A stretch of 6,926 nt of DNA from an uncultured Lachnospiraceae bacterium (GCA_946409475.1 CAMJWQ010000187.1:1-6926); one strand, 5' to 3'; shown: positions 1 to 6,058, numbered from the stretch's first letter. Made by a program: numbers and translations. The notes: generated from the sequence alone by a model not told the origin.

Positions 1-438
1 ATTGACCGGCAATTGCGGCAGCTGCTAAAGAATAGAACAATTACCGAAGATATGGTGAGTCAGGTAGACAATAAGGGTTTCGCTGCCTTTTTTGAAACGG
101 CGGTTGCCGGACGTATGGCAAAAGCGGCTGAAAATCATGTTCTGAAAAGAGAACAGCCTTTTGTCCTGGGAATAGGAGCCAATGAACTGGCAGAGTCCTA
201 TGATGAAAAGGAAATGGTATTGATTCAGGGAATAATTGATGCTTACTTTGAAGAAAACAATACTTATATCGTGGTGGATTATAAGACGGACCGGGTATCC
301 CATGAAGAGGAATTGCGGAAGCGTTACAGGGAACAGCTCAATTATTATGCCAGGGCTTTGGAACAGATAACCGGAAAAAGGGTTGCGGAAAAAATCATAT
401 ATTCCTTTTCCCTTGGTAAGGAAATAAGAATTGATTAG
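1..438 (+). CDS. addA: AddA, ATP-dependent helicase/nuclease subunit A (C-terminal part only)
   Basis: This is the last 145 residues of AddA, which with AddB forms the cytoplasmic helicase-nuclease that resects double-strand breaks and loads RecA in Firmicutes. The reading frame is open from base 1, so the 5' part, including the helicase domains, lies outside the window. What is visible is the RecB-like nuclease domain. It shows an E-Q-P-F segment near partial residue 51, G-I-I-D with the metal-binding aspartate at about 80, V-D-Y-K-T-D with catalytic Asp93 and Lys95, and a Q-x-x-x-Y motif (Gln112, Tyr116). All the expected catalytic residues are present, so the end is intact and not decayed. 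The protein stops soon after the nuclease core, as AddA proteins normally do. A RecB-family nuclease of another kind is possible but less likely, because the spacing and ending fit AddA. The gene upstream would usually be addB, which cannot be checked here. Confidence 0.9.
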   Translation: MDRQLRQLLKNRTITEDMVSQVDNKGFAAFFETAVAGRMAKAAENHVLKREQPFVLGIGANELAESYDEKEMVLIQGIIDAYFEENNTYIVVDYKTDRVSHEEELRKRYREQLNYYARALEQITGKRVAEKIIYSFSLGKEIRID

Positions 439-470
439 GTATTCATGTCAGGCGTCCGCCCTATAGAAAG

Positions 471-523
471 GAGTGTGCAAATTGCCCTTATAGTGCAAGC
501 ACTCACGGTCAGTTTACACACTC
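471..523. terminator. Large imperfect hairpin between convergent addA and thiT, possible bidirectional terminator
   Basis: Bases 471-484 pair with 510-523 as a 14-position stem, with 7 perfect outer pairs (GAGTGTG/CACACTC), one C-A mismatch and one G-U wobble. Inside the loop, AGTG (492-495) and CACT (500-503) can form a second short stem. The structure sits in the 93-base gap between two genes that end facing each other, which is where a shared terminator is expected. On both strands the downstream side is only mildly T-rich (ATTTCTGCTTATT rightwards, CTTTCTAT leftwards), not a true T-run, so termination is inferred from position and fold rather than from a classic signature. Confidence 0.45.
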
Positions 524-531
524 ATTTCTGC

Positions 532-1194
532 TTATTCGTTAGCCATTATTTTTACCTGCGCCAATCCTTTGCGGATGGCGGGGACACATAATAATACGAT
601 AGTTGCTGCCAGTTCCGGGAGTATATAGGTGGCATTATAGCCTAAGGTATAAACCATGGGATTCATTCCCTCCGGAGCATAGGAACCGAAGAATATGTAA
701 CCGGATATGACATGAAAGAGGTAACGGCCCAACATACCGAGGATACATCCCATAATAAGTCCGTTTTTCTTTGCCGTAAAAATTCCGCTGAGTCCCAGTG
801 CTCCAAAGGCTAAGGGATAGTCCATGAGCATTTGTACCGGAGAATAAATATAGGGCTCTATGATAAGCTGTAAGATTCCATAGGCAATACCCGTAAGCAG
901 TCCGGCCTTTAATCCGTACAGATACCCGATAAAGCAGATAAAAAACATACTGAACAGGGTAATGGAGCCGCCAAAGGGCAGGGAAGCAAACTTAATGTAA
1001 GAGGTTACCATTGCAAGAGCCATGGCAAGGGCTGAAATAACCAGCTGCCTGGTTTTCATTTGTTTCCTGGTGGATCTGCTTAAGAAAAATACTGCCGATA
1101 AAACGATGAGCATTAATACAATAAGAGCAATATAGCCTGCCGGTGTTAATAAATACTCATAATCCTCAGGTGAATAAGTAACAAAAAAAGACAT
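532..1194 (-). CDS. thiT: ThiT, thiamine-specific S component of an ECF transporter
   Basis: ThiT is the membrane subunit that binds thiamine with high affinity and delivers it through a shared energy-coupling (EcfA/A'/T) module, which is not encoded in this window. The 220-residue protein is almost entirely hydrophobic helices. Signature segments are S-L-P-F-G-G-S-I-T-L (71-80), L-I-I-E-P-Y (110-115), D-Y-P-L-A-F (125-130), G-R-Y-L-F-H (156-161), Y-A-P-E-G (172-176) and G-Y-N (185-187). Glu113, His161 and Asn187 fall where the family's thiamine-binding Glu, His and Asn lie. A typical ThiT is about 180-190 residues with six helices. This one has an extra N-terminal hydrophobic helix (about 18-39) before a basic stretch and Met46, where shorter homologues would begin. 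The start at Met1 is chosen because AAGGAGGT lies 6 bases before it. A TPP riboswitch directly upstream independently supports the thiamine assignment. Confidence 0.94.
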   Translation of the reverse strand: MSFFVTYSPEDYEYLLTPAGYIALIVLMLIVLSAVFFLSRSTRKQMKTRQLVISALAMALAMVTSYIKFASLPFGGSITLFSMFFICFIGYLYGLKAGLLTGIAYGILQLIIEPYIYSPVQMLMDYPLAFGALGLSGIFTAKKNGLIMGCILGMLGRYLFHVISGYIFFGSYAPEGMNPMVYTLGYNATYILPELAATIVLLCVPAIRKGLAQVKIMANE

Positions 1195-1200
1195 AAAAAG

Positions 1201-1230
1201 ACCTCCTTAAATAAAATATTAGACAGGAGG
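1201..1230 (-). promoter_or_regulatory. thiT Shine-Dalgarno and matching anti-Shine-Dalgarno (riboswitch expression platform)
   Basis: Reading the minus strand, the ribosome binding site AAGGAGGT (1208 to 1201) lies 6 bases before the thiT ATG. Seventeen bases further upstream is CCTCCT (1230 to 1225), an exact complement of AGGAGG. Pairing of the two would hide the ribosome binding site, and it lies just after the TPP aptamer. The aptamer's own 5' side has a GGGGAG run that can pair, with one G-U, to the same CCTCCT region, giving a plausible alternative fold when TPP is absent. The 6-bp stem is followed by TCTTTTT directly before ATG, so weak intrinsic termination is a second possibility, but the 17-base loop makes translational control more likely. 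Confidence 0.7.
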
Positions 1231-1242
1231 AGACAACTTTGG

Positions 1243-1323
1243 TGCTTCCTTACGCCGGTATTAACCGGTTCAAGTAATGAGGGTCAGTTTCCAAAACTAT
1301 CTCAGCCAAAGGCTCCCCTAGCA
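1243..1323 (-). ncRNA. TPP (thiamine pyrophosphate) riboswitch aptamer, THI element
   Basis: On the minus strand the conserved THI-box landmarks appear in order: GGGGAGCC, then GGCTGAGA (the T-loop-like pyrimidine-binding core), GACCC, GAACCGGTTAATACC, and a closing GCGTAAGGAAG. The terminal P1 helix can be drawn as TGCT (1323 to 1320) with AGCA (1246 to 1243). The aptamer starts about 20 bases after the predicted transcription start and ends about 50 bases before the thiT start codon. Established TPP riboswitches reduce expression of thiamine synthesis or uptake genes when TPP is bound. Here the single target in the window is thiT. Confidence 0.96.
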
Positions 1324-1349
1324 AAATAAATGCTATTCAGTTCATATAC

Positions 1350-1378
1350 ACTATACTGGCAAAAGGTAAAAAAGTCAA
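1350..1378 (-). promoter_or_regulatory. Sigma-A-type promoter for the riboswitch-thiT transcript
   Basis: On the minus strand, TTGACT (1378 to 1373) and TATAGT (1355 to 1350) are separated by exactly 17 bases. Each box differs from consensus (TTGACA, TATAAT) at one position. The predicted start near 1343 leaves about 20 bases before the TPP aptamer, a sensible layout. Confidence 0.8.
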
Positions 1379-1496
1379 CTGCTTTTGGATTGAGTTTGTA
1401 TTTTACGTAACAGCTCTGTCGATTTCGTATAAACGGTCTTTATATGTGTCCAAAACCTTTTTGCGCTGTTTTACACCTTTTCTGGTTACATACCGC

Positions 1497-1540
1497 GAAC
1501 ACATATCCTGAACACATATCCTGAACACATATCCTGAACA
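1497..1540. repeat. 13-bp direct tandem repeat, three full copies plus a partial fourth
   Basis: The unit GAACACATATCCT occurs at 1497-1509, 1510-1522 and 1523-1535 without a mismatch, followed by a partial GAACA (1536-1540). It ends 5 bases before the -35 box of the promoter for the phosphatase gene. An inverted copy of the unit's core (ATATGTGT, complement of ACACATAT) lies at 1442-1449. The perfect identity of the copies suggests recent slippage expansion. Binding-site arrays for an activator look similar, and the sequence alone does not separate the two. Confidence 0.9.
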
Positions 1541-1545
1541 AAACG

Positions 1546-1575
1546 TTGCTTATATTTGCTGATTTATGCTATAAT
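1546..1575 (+). promoter_or_regulatory. Extended -10 promoter for the HAD phosphatase-sugar kinase pair
   Basis: TTGCTT (1546-1551) and a perfect TATAAT (1570-1575) are spaced 18 bases apart. TGC directly precedes the -10 box, giving the TGnTATAAT extended -10 form. The predicted start is near 1582, leaving a short leader with the ribosome binding site AGAGGTG at 1589-1595. The region 1195-1603 is otherwise free of genes and holds this promoter, the oppositely directed thiT promoter and riboswitch, and the tandem repeat. Confidence 0.75.
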
Positions 1576-1603
1576 TCATAAAATCAGAAGAGGTGAAAAA
1601 AAT

Positions 1604-2272
1604 ATGTTTGACACAATATTATTTGATTTGGACGGTACCTTGACAGACCCTAAGATTGGTATCACTACCTGTGTCCAATATGCATTAAAGGCATTGGGAA
1701 TCATAGAAGAGGATTTGGACAAATTGGAGCCGTTTATCGGCCCTCCCTTAAAAGAACAATTTATAAAATATGCCGGATTATCGGAAGAACAGGCCATATA
1801 TGCCCTCGAAAAATACAGGGAAAGATTTCAGTCAACAGGACTTTACGAAAATGAAATCTATGAAGGCATTGACGGGATGCTGAATAAAATCAAAGCAGAG
1901 GGTATAACGATAGGCCTGGCTTCCTCAAAACCAACGGTTTTTTGTAAACGTATTCTGGAATATTTTCATATTGAGCATTACTTTACTGTCATTATGGGAA
2001 GCGAATTAAGCGGTGTCCGTTCACAAAAAGCAGAAGTAATAGAGGAAGCTTTAAGACAACTGGGAAAACAGACTGAACCGGAGTTTAAAAGAGTTATTAT
2101 GGTGGGGGACAGGGAACATGATGTTTTCGGAGCACATAGGATAGGCTTGCCGTGTGTGGGAGTGGCCTTTGGTTATGGGGGATATGAAGAGCTGAAGAAT
2201 GCAGGGGCGGATTGTATCGTAGCAACTGTAGAGGAATTAACAGAGGTTTTAATAAAGAAACAATTAAAATAG
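1604..2272 (+). CDS. HAD-superfamily subfamily IA phosphatase (phosphoglycolate phosphatase-like)
   Basis: This 222-residue cytoplasmic hydrolase should dephosphorylate a small phosphorylated metabolite through an aspartyl-phosphate intermediate. All four HAD motifs are intact: motif I F-D-L-D-G-T with nucleophile Asp8 and acid/base Asp10; motif II L-A-S-S-K-P with Ser107; motif III Lys142 in S-Q-K-A-E-V-I; and motif IV M-V-G-D-R-E-H-D with Asp169 and Asp173. A helical C1 cap occupies roughly residues 15-85. Length and cap fit the Gph/PgmB-like subgroup, which is common in clostridia and often wrongly named. Substrates in that group range from phosphoglycolate to nucleotides, so no specific name is given. 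The start is Met at 1604, preceded by AGAGGTG at 1589-1595. A TTG start at 1556 would overlap the promoter and is rejected. The sugar kinase follows 32 bases later, almost certainly in the same transcript. Confidence 0.9.
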   Translation: MFDTILFDLDGTLTDPKIGITTCVQYALKALGIIEEDLDKLEPFIGPPLKEQFIKYAGLSEEQAIYALEKYRERFQSTGLYENEIYEGIDGMLNKIKAEGITIGLASSKPTVFCKRILEYFHIEHYFTVIMGSELSGVRSQKAEVIEEALRQLGKQTEPEFKRVIMVGDREHDVFGAHRIGLPCVGVAFGYGGYEELKNAGADCIVATVEELTEVLIKKQLK

Positions 2273-2304
2273 AAAAATAACCATAAAAAATTGGAGGCAG
2301 GAAA

Positions 2305-3180
2305 ATGAAGGTATTAAATTTGGGATCATTAAATTATGATTACGTATATAGTGTTGATCATATGGTAAGACCGGGGGAAACGGAAAGCTCTTACGGAATG
2401 GAAACCTTTTGCGGCGGAAAGGGCTTAAATCAGTCTATAGCACTTGCCAGAGCGGGGGTGCCTGTTTATCATGGCGGTATGATTGGTGAAGACGGTGATT
2501 TATTTCTTTCCGTATGCAAAGAAAACGGGGTAAATACTGCTTTTATCAAATGTGTGGAAGGCAAAAGCGGACACACTATTATTCAAATAGATAAAAATGC
2601 CCAAAACAGCATTTTGTTATATGGAGGAACCAACAGATTGCTGACAAAGGAATACATTGACAGTGTTATCGGCAGCTTTGCTGAGGGGGATTATTTGGTA
2701 CTGCAAAATGAAGTAAATGAATTGCCCTATATCATTGAGAAAGCTTATGAAAAAGGCATGATTATCGTTTTAAATCCCTCTCCTCTGGATGAAGCCTTAA
2801 AAGAATGTGATCTGAAAAAAATCACTTATTTTTTAATGAATGAAATTGAGGGAAAAGAGATAACCGGTAAGGAAGAACCCAATGAAATTTTGGATGTCAT
2901 GAGCAGACAATACCCAAATGCAAAGGTGGTTTTGACCCTGGGGGAAGCTGGGGTTCTATATCGGGAAGAAAATAAAACATTAAAACAGGGCATTTTTAAA
3001 GTAAAGGCTGTGGATACGACAGCGGCAGGAGATACCTTTACCGGGTTCTTCATTTCCTCTATTATAAATGAGAAGCCGGTGGAAGAGGCTTTAAGGATAG
3101 CAGCAAAAGCCTCCTCCATTGCCGTATCCAGAAAAGGTGCCACTTCCTCTATTCCCAAATGGGAAGAGATAAAAATATAA
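2305..3180 (+). CDS. PfkB/ribokinase-family carbohydrate kinase
   Basis: This 291-residue kinase transfers phosphate from ATP to a sugar or nucleoside hydroxyl. N-terminal G-S-L-N-Y-D (7-12) begins the substrate pocket. PfkB signature 1 is C-G-G-K-G-L-N-Q (36-43), the N-E-x-E magnesium/phosphate motif is at 179-182, the nucleotide-binding T-L-G-E-A-G lies at 211-216, and signature 2 D-T-T-A-A-G-D-T-F (237-245) carries the catalytic base Asp243. The late S-R-K-G-A-T segment (275-280) resembles the monovalent-cation region of ribokinases. Length is close to the usual 300-310. Ribokinase is the best guess, but related kinases for nucleosides or other sugars share these motifs and no transporter or ribose gene is nearby to decide. 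The start is supported by GGAGG (2293-2297), 7 bases upstream. It is probably co-transcribed with the preceding HAD phosphatase. Confidence 0.9.
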   Translation: MKVLNLGSLNYDYVYSVDHMVRPGETESSYGMETFCGGKGLNQSIALARAGVPVYHGGMIGEDGDLFLSVCKENGVNTAFIKCVEGKSGHTIIQIDKNAQNSILLYGGTNRLLTKEYIDSVIGSFAEGDYLVLQNEVNELPYIIEKAYEKGMIIVLNPSPLDEALKECDLKKITYFLMNEIEGKEITGKEEPNEILDVMSRQYPNAKVVLTLGEAGVLYREENKTLKQGIFKVKAVDTTAAGDTFTGFFISSIINEKPVEEALRIAAKASSIAVSRKGATSSIPKWEEIKI

Positions 3181-3184
3181 TAAA

Positions 3185-3261
3185 AAAGTACCGTTAATTA
3201 AAGAACGATGTCGTGATGCATAACATAGATGGAATGCAAAAGGACAAAGGAAATGTACTTT
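3185..3261 (+). repeat. Inverted repeat enclosing small hairpins in the ansA upstream region
   Basis: AAAGTAC (3185-3191) is complementary to GTACTTT (3255-3261). Between them, CGTT (3192-3195) can pair with AACG (3204-3207), and TGCAT (3217-3221) with ATGCA (3234-3238). If transcribed this could fold into a small branched leader, but individual stems are short and AT-rich, and it matches no riboswitch class I know. The 187-base gap 3181-3367 otherwise shows no convincing promoter and no gene. A TATAAT at 3176-3181 overlaps the kinase stop codon and lacks a -35 box. Confidence 0.3.
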
Positions 3262-3367
3262 AAAGCTAATGTAATATTCAACAAATAAGGAGTAGGTAGC
3301 TTTTCTCTTTACATACGAGCTAATAAAGAATGAACGGAAAATGTGAATAAAATCCAAGGATGAAAAA

Positions 3368-4375
3368 ATGGACAAACAAAACAGGGAAATCTTATTTATC
3401 ACAACCGGGGGAACTCTGGCTTCTACAAGAGGTAAGAACGGATTGATTCCCAGTCTTTCAGGAAATGAATTTATAGATGCTATTAAAGGTGTCATAAAAA
3501 ACTGTACGATTACCTTTAAGGAATTATGCTGTAAGGACAGCTCTAATATTACGCCGGAAATATGGAGCAGCCTGGCTCGATTGATCAGTCAGGAAATCAG
3601 TAAATTTAACGGTATTGTTATCATTCATGGAACGGATACGATGTCATATACGGCATCAGCTGTCTCCTTTATGCTGCAAAATGTACCGATTCCCATTGTA
3701 TTTACAGGCAGTCAGCTATCCATACAAAACCCTATAGCCGATGCTGTAGAAAATTGCAGGGCAGCCGTTCATATGGCTTGTTCACAGATCCCCGGAATCT
3801 ACATAGCCTTCAACCGGAAAATCATGCTGGCAACCAGAGCCTCCAAAATCAGAACCGTAGGCTTCGATGCTTTTGAAAGTATCAATTATCCCAATATTGC
3901 AACGATTAATGCGAAAGGCCTGGATATTAACTATCATGCGGTTTGGAAGCCCAATAAAGAGTTTTCATTTTCAGATAAACTGTGTGAACAGGTGTTTTTA
4001 CTTAAGCTGACTCCGGGAATATCGCCTGATATTGTCTATCATTTAAAACAAATGGGCTGCAAGGGTATTTATATTGAAGGATTTGGAATGGGCGGCATAC
4101 CCTCTGAGGGCAGAAGCATTGCATATGCGGTAAAGGACGTGATTCAGGAAGGAATGACGGTAGTGGTAGGAAGTCAGTGCCTTTATGAAGAAAGCGACTA
4201 TTCCGTCTATGAGGCAGGGCATAAGGCTCTTCGATATGGAGCTTTTGAAGCCAGGGACATGACCTCGGAAGCCGCAATCACAAAATTAATGTGGGTTTTA
4301 GGGCAAACGGAGGATAAGAGCAGGATAGCGGCGTATTTTAATGAAAATCTGGCAGGTGAAGTGAATATTTCTTGA
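3368..4375 (+). CDS. ansA: L-asparaginase, type I (cytoplasmic)
   Basis: The enzyme hydrolyses L-asparagine to aspartate and ammonia. The 335-residue protein has no signal peptide, which together with its length fits the cytoplasmic type I enzyme rather than the secreted type II. Active-site elements are all visible: T-T-G-G-T-L-A-S (12-19) with nucleophile Thr16; D-S-S-N-I-T-P (57-63) with a substrate-binding serine; H-G-T-D-T-M (87-92) with Thr89 and Asp90 of the second triad; F-T-G-S-Q (112-116); and Lys160 in R-A-S-K. The smaller C-terminal domain (about 205-335) contains the E-G-F-G-x-G-G-I-P stretch that completes the site. The start is supported by AAGGA at 3356-3360, 7 bases upstream. 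asnS follows 142 bases later in the same direction, so two asparagine-using enzymes adjoin. Related amidohydrolases such as glutamyl-tRNA amidotransferase subunit GatD share the fold, but the N-terminal extension typical of GatD is absent. Confidence 0.93.
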   Translation: MDKQNREILFITTGGTLASTRGKNGLIPSLSGNEFIDAIKGVIKNCTITFKELCCKDSSNITPEIWSSLARLISQEISKFNGIVIIHGTDTMSYTASAVSFMLQNVPIPIVFTGSQLSIQNPIADAVENCRAAVHMACSQIPGIYIAFNRKIMLATRASKIRTVGFDAFESINYPNIATINAKGLDINYHAVWKPNKEFSFSDKLCEQVFLLKLTPGISPDIVYHLKQMGCKGIYIEGFGMGGIPSEGRSIAYAVKDVIQEGMTVVVGSQCLYEESDYSVYEAGHKALRYGAFEARDMTSEAAITKLMWVLGQTEDKSRIAAYFNENLAGEVNIS

Positions 4376-4403
4376 TTTACAGGAAATACCTTGTTACTGT
4401 AAA
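4376..4403 (+). repeat. Inverted repeat directly after the ansA stop codon
   Basis: TTTACAG (4376-4382) pairs perfectly with CTGTAAA (4397-4403) across a 14-base loop, beginning at the first base after the stop codon. No T-run follows, so it does not look like a standard intrinsic terminator. It might stabilise the 3' end of the ansA message. Confidence 0.4.
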
Positions 4404-4428
4404 GCGTTAAAGTCTAATGGTTTTACCG

Positions 4429-4462
4429 GTGATATCACTTGTAAAAAGATAGAAAAGTGATA
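4429..4462. promoter_or_regulatory. Dyad repeats upstream of asnS, candidate operator
   Basis: A perfect 10-bp palindrome GTGATATCAC lies at 4429-4438. Its right half extends to TATCACTT (4433-4440), which is an exact inverted copy of AAGTGATA (4455-4462), 14 bases apart. The second arm covers the candidate -35 box of the asnS promoter. Because it lies upstream of the predicted transcription start, a DNA-binding site is more likely than an RNA hairpin for transcripts from that promoter. Read-through RNA from ansA could still fold there. Confidence 0.45.
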
Positions 4463-4485
4463 GTATGGAAAAAGATGATTATAAT
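4457..4485 (+). promoter_or_regulatory. Promoter for asnS
   Basis: A perfect TATAAT at 4480-4485 is preceded by GTGATA (4457-4462, four of six matches to TTGACA) with a 17-base spacer. The predicted start near 4492 leaves about 26 bases before the ATG, too short for a T-box or other leader control. Control, if any, would therefore act at initiation. Confidence 0.6.
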
Positions 4486-4517
4486 AAGAGTAAAAAAAGA
4501 TTTTGAGGTGCTGGTCT

Positions 4518-5909
4518 ATGGATTTTGTATATGTAAGGGATTTATATAAAAACAGGGAAGATTATTTGAACAGGGAAATAAAGGTCGGCGGATGGGTAAG
4601 AAGTGTCCGGGATTCGAAGACCTTTGGCTTTATTGTAATCAGTGACGGAACCTATTTTGAAACGTTACAGATTGTCTACAATGATGACCTGCCGAATTTT
4701 AAAGATATCAGTAAACTGAACGTTGGCTCTGCCGTTATTGTACAGGGTGTATTGGTAGCGACCCCGGATGCCAGGCAGCCTTTTGAAATACAGGCAGCCG
4801 GTGTGGAGGTGGAAGGACATTCCACCATGGATTATCCGCTGCAGAAGAAAAGGCATAGTCTGGAATATTTAAGAACAATTACCCATTTAAGACCCAGGAC
4901 CAATACCTTTCAGGCGGTATTTCGCGTTCGCTCCCTTCTTGCTTATGCCATTCATACATTTTTTCAGGAAAGAGACTTTGTCTATGTGCATACACCCATT
5001 ATTACGGGAAGTGATGCGGAAGGCGCCGGTGAAATGTTTCAGGTCACAACGTTAGACCTGCAGAATGTACCTGTGAATGAAGAAAATAAGGTGGACTATA
5101 CCGGAGATTTTTTCGGAAAGCCTGCCAATCTAACGGTAAGCGGTCAGTTGAACGGAGAAACCTATGCCATGGCATTCCGCAATATCTATACCTTCGGGCC
5201 TACCTTCCGTGCTGAAAATTCCAATACCACCAGACATGCGGCGGAATTCTGGATGATAGAACCGGAATTTGCCTTTGCAGACCTTCAGGATAATATGAGG
5301 CTGGCTGAGGATATGATAAAATACATTATCAAATATGTAATGGATCATGCACCTTTGGAGATGGAATTTTTCAATCAGTTTATTGATAAGGGATTATTGG
5401 ACAGATTGAACGGTGTGGTAAATTCGGAATTCGGACATGTTACCTATACGGAAGCTATTGGGATATTGGAAAAAAATAATGATAAATTTGATTACAAGGC
5501 ATCCTGGGGCTGTGACCTGCAGACCGAGCATGAAAGGTATCTGACGGAGGAGGTTTTCAAAAAGCCGCTCTTTGTAACGGATTACCCGAAGGAAATCAAA
5601 GCCTTCTATATGAAAATGAATGAGGATAATAAAACCGTAGCAGCCATGGACCTGCTGGTACCGGGTATCGGAGAAATTATCGGCGGAAGCCAGAGAGAGG
5701 ATAATCTGGAAAGGCTCACTGCCCGTATGAAGGAGCTTAATCTGAAGGAAGAGGATTATGACTTTTATCTGGACCTGAGAAAATACGGCTCCGCCAGACA
5801 TTCCGGCTACGGCCTCGGATTTGAAAGATGTGTCATGTACGTGACGGGTATGACGAATATCAGGGATGTGATACCCTTTCCCAGGACGGTGAATAATTGC
5901 CGGTTGTAA
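4518..5909 (+). CDS. asnS: Asparaginyl-tRNA synthetase (AsnRS)
   Basis: This class IIb aminoacyl-tRNA synthetase of 463 residues charges tRNA-Asn with asparagine in the cytoplasm, close to the usual bacterial length of about 465. The N-terminal OB-fold anticodon-binding domain (about 18-100) contains V-G-G-W-V-R-S-V-R-D. The catalytic domain follows, with motif 1 around 136-160 ending at Pro160, the G-S-D-A-E-G-A-G-E-M-F segment (164-174) typical of AsnRS, motif 2 F-R-A-E-N-S-N-T-T-R-H (230-240), and motif 3 G-Y-G-L-G-F-E-R (430-437). The T-T-R-H-A-A-E-F-W-M segment fits AsnRS rather than AspRS. Met at 4518 is chosen because GAGGTG (4505-4510) is 7 bases upstream; a TTG five codons earlier falls on that binding site. 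The C-terminal tail reads R-T-V-N-N-C-R-L instead of the more common P-x-N-A-E-F form, an apparent lineage variation. No clear terminator follows. Confidence 0.98.
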   Translation: MDFVYVRDLYKNREDYLNREIKVGGWVRSVRDSKTFGFIVISDGTYFETLQIVYNDDLPNFKDISKLNVGSAVIVQGVLVATPDARQPFEIQAAGVEVEGHSTMDYPLQKKRHSLEYLRTITHLRPRTNTFQAVFRVRSLLAYAIHTFFQERDFVYVHTPIITGSDAEGAGEMFQVTTLDLQNVPVNEENKVDYTGDFFGKPANLTVSGQLNGETYAMAFRNIYTFGPTFRAENSNTTRHAAEFWMIEPEFAFADLQDNMRLAEDMIKYIIKYVMDHAPLEMEFFNQFIDKGLLDRLNGVVNSEFGHVTYTEAIGILEKNNDKFDYKASWGCDLQTEHERYLTEEVFKKPLFVTDYPKEIKAFYMKMNEDNKTVAAMDLLVPGIGEIIGGSQREDNLERLTARMKELNLKEEDYDFYLDLRKYGSARHSGYGLGFERCVMYVTGMTNIRDVIPFPRTVNNCRL

Positions 5910-6010
5910 TGGGCAGTGTGCATAAGGAATCAACTATCGAACATTTTAAAATAAGATGGGCTGTCAGCAGATGGAATGTATATTTTGGAGCATTTGAAAT
6001 GAAAACATGA

Positions 6011-6026
6011 CCTCACAACCTCACAA
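6011..6026. repeat. Two-copy 8-bp direct repeat CCTCACAA
   Basis: CCTCACAA occurs at 6011-6018 and again immediately at 6019-6026. Two copies of so short a unit can arise by chance or slippage. It is noted because it lies in the 296-base stretch 5910-6205, which holds no gene I can support, only this repeat, the hairpin at 6059-6073 and the promoter of the downstream regulator. Confidence 0.5.
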
Positions 6027-6058
6027 TAAACTCTCGTTCTGCTTGCCATTTGGTAAAG

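Noticed and set aside
1556..1603. TTG start giving the HAD phosphatase 16 extra N-terminal residues
   Set aside because: The added stretch runs through the -10 box and the ribosome binding site. Met at 1604 has AGAGGTG in front and begins directly at the family's N-terminal strand.
3206..3291. Short reading frames (11-15 codons) between the kinase and ansA
   Set aside because: Very short and overlapping in different frames, with no well-placed ribosome binding site and no recognisable peptide.
3230..3330. Possible c-di-GMP (GEMM) riboswitch suggested by GCAAAAG and GTAGGTAGC
   Set aside because: The conserved core and the paired helices of the class do not line up in order. The resemblance is limited to short words.
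4503..4517. TTG start five codons upstream of the chosen asnS start
   Set aside because: It overlaps the GAGGTG ribosome binding site that serves the ATG at 4518.
4376..4517. T-box leader expected for a Firmicute aminoacyl-tRNA synthetase
   Set aside because: No T-box core sequence or terminator/antiterminator pair is present, and the predicted leader is only about 26 bases.
5394..5933. 179-codon open frame on the minus strand inside asnS
   Set aside because: It is antisense to a complete and well-conserved synthetase gene and has no family resemblance of its own. The other long antisense frames over addA, the kinase and ansA were dismissed for the same reason.
5910..5990. Intrinsic terminator after asnS
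   Set aside because: Only a gapless GCTG/CAGC-like word and an ATTTTAAAAT palindrome are present, with no GC-rich stem followed by a T-run.
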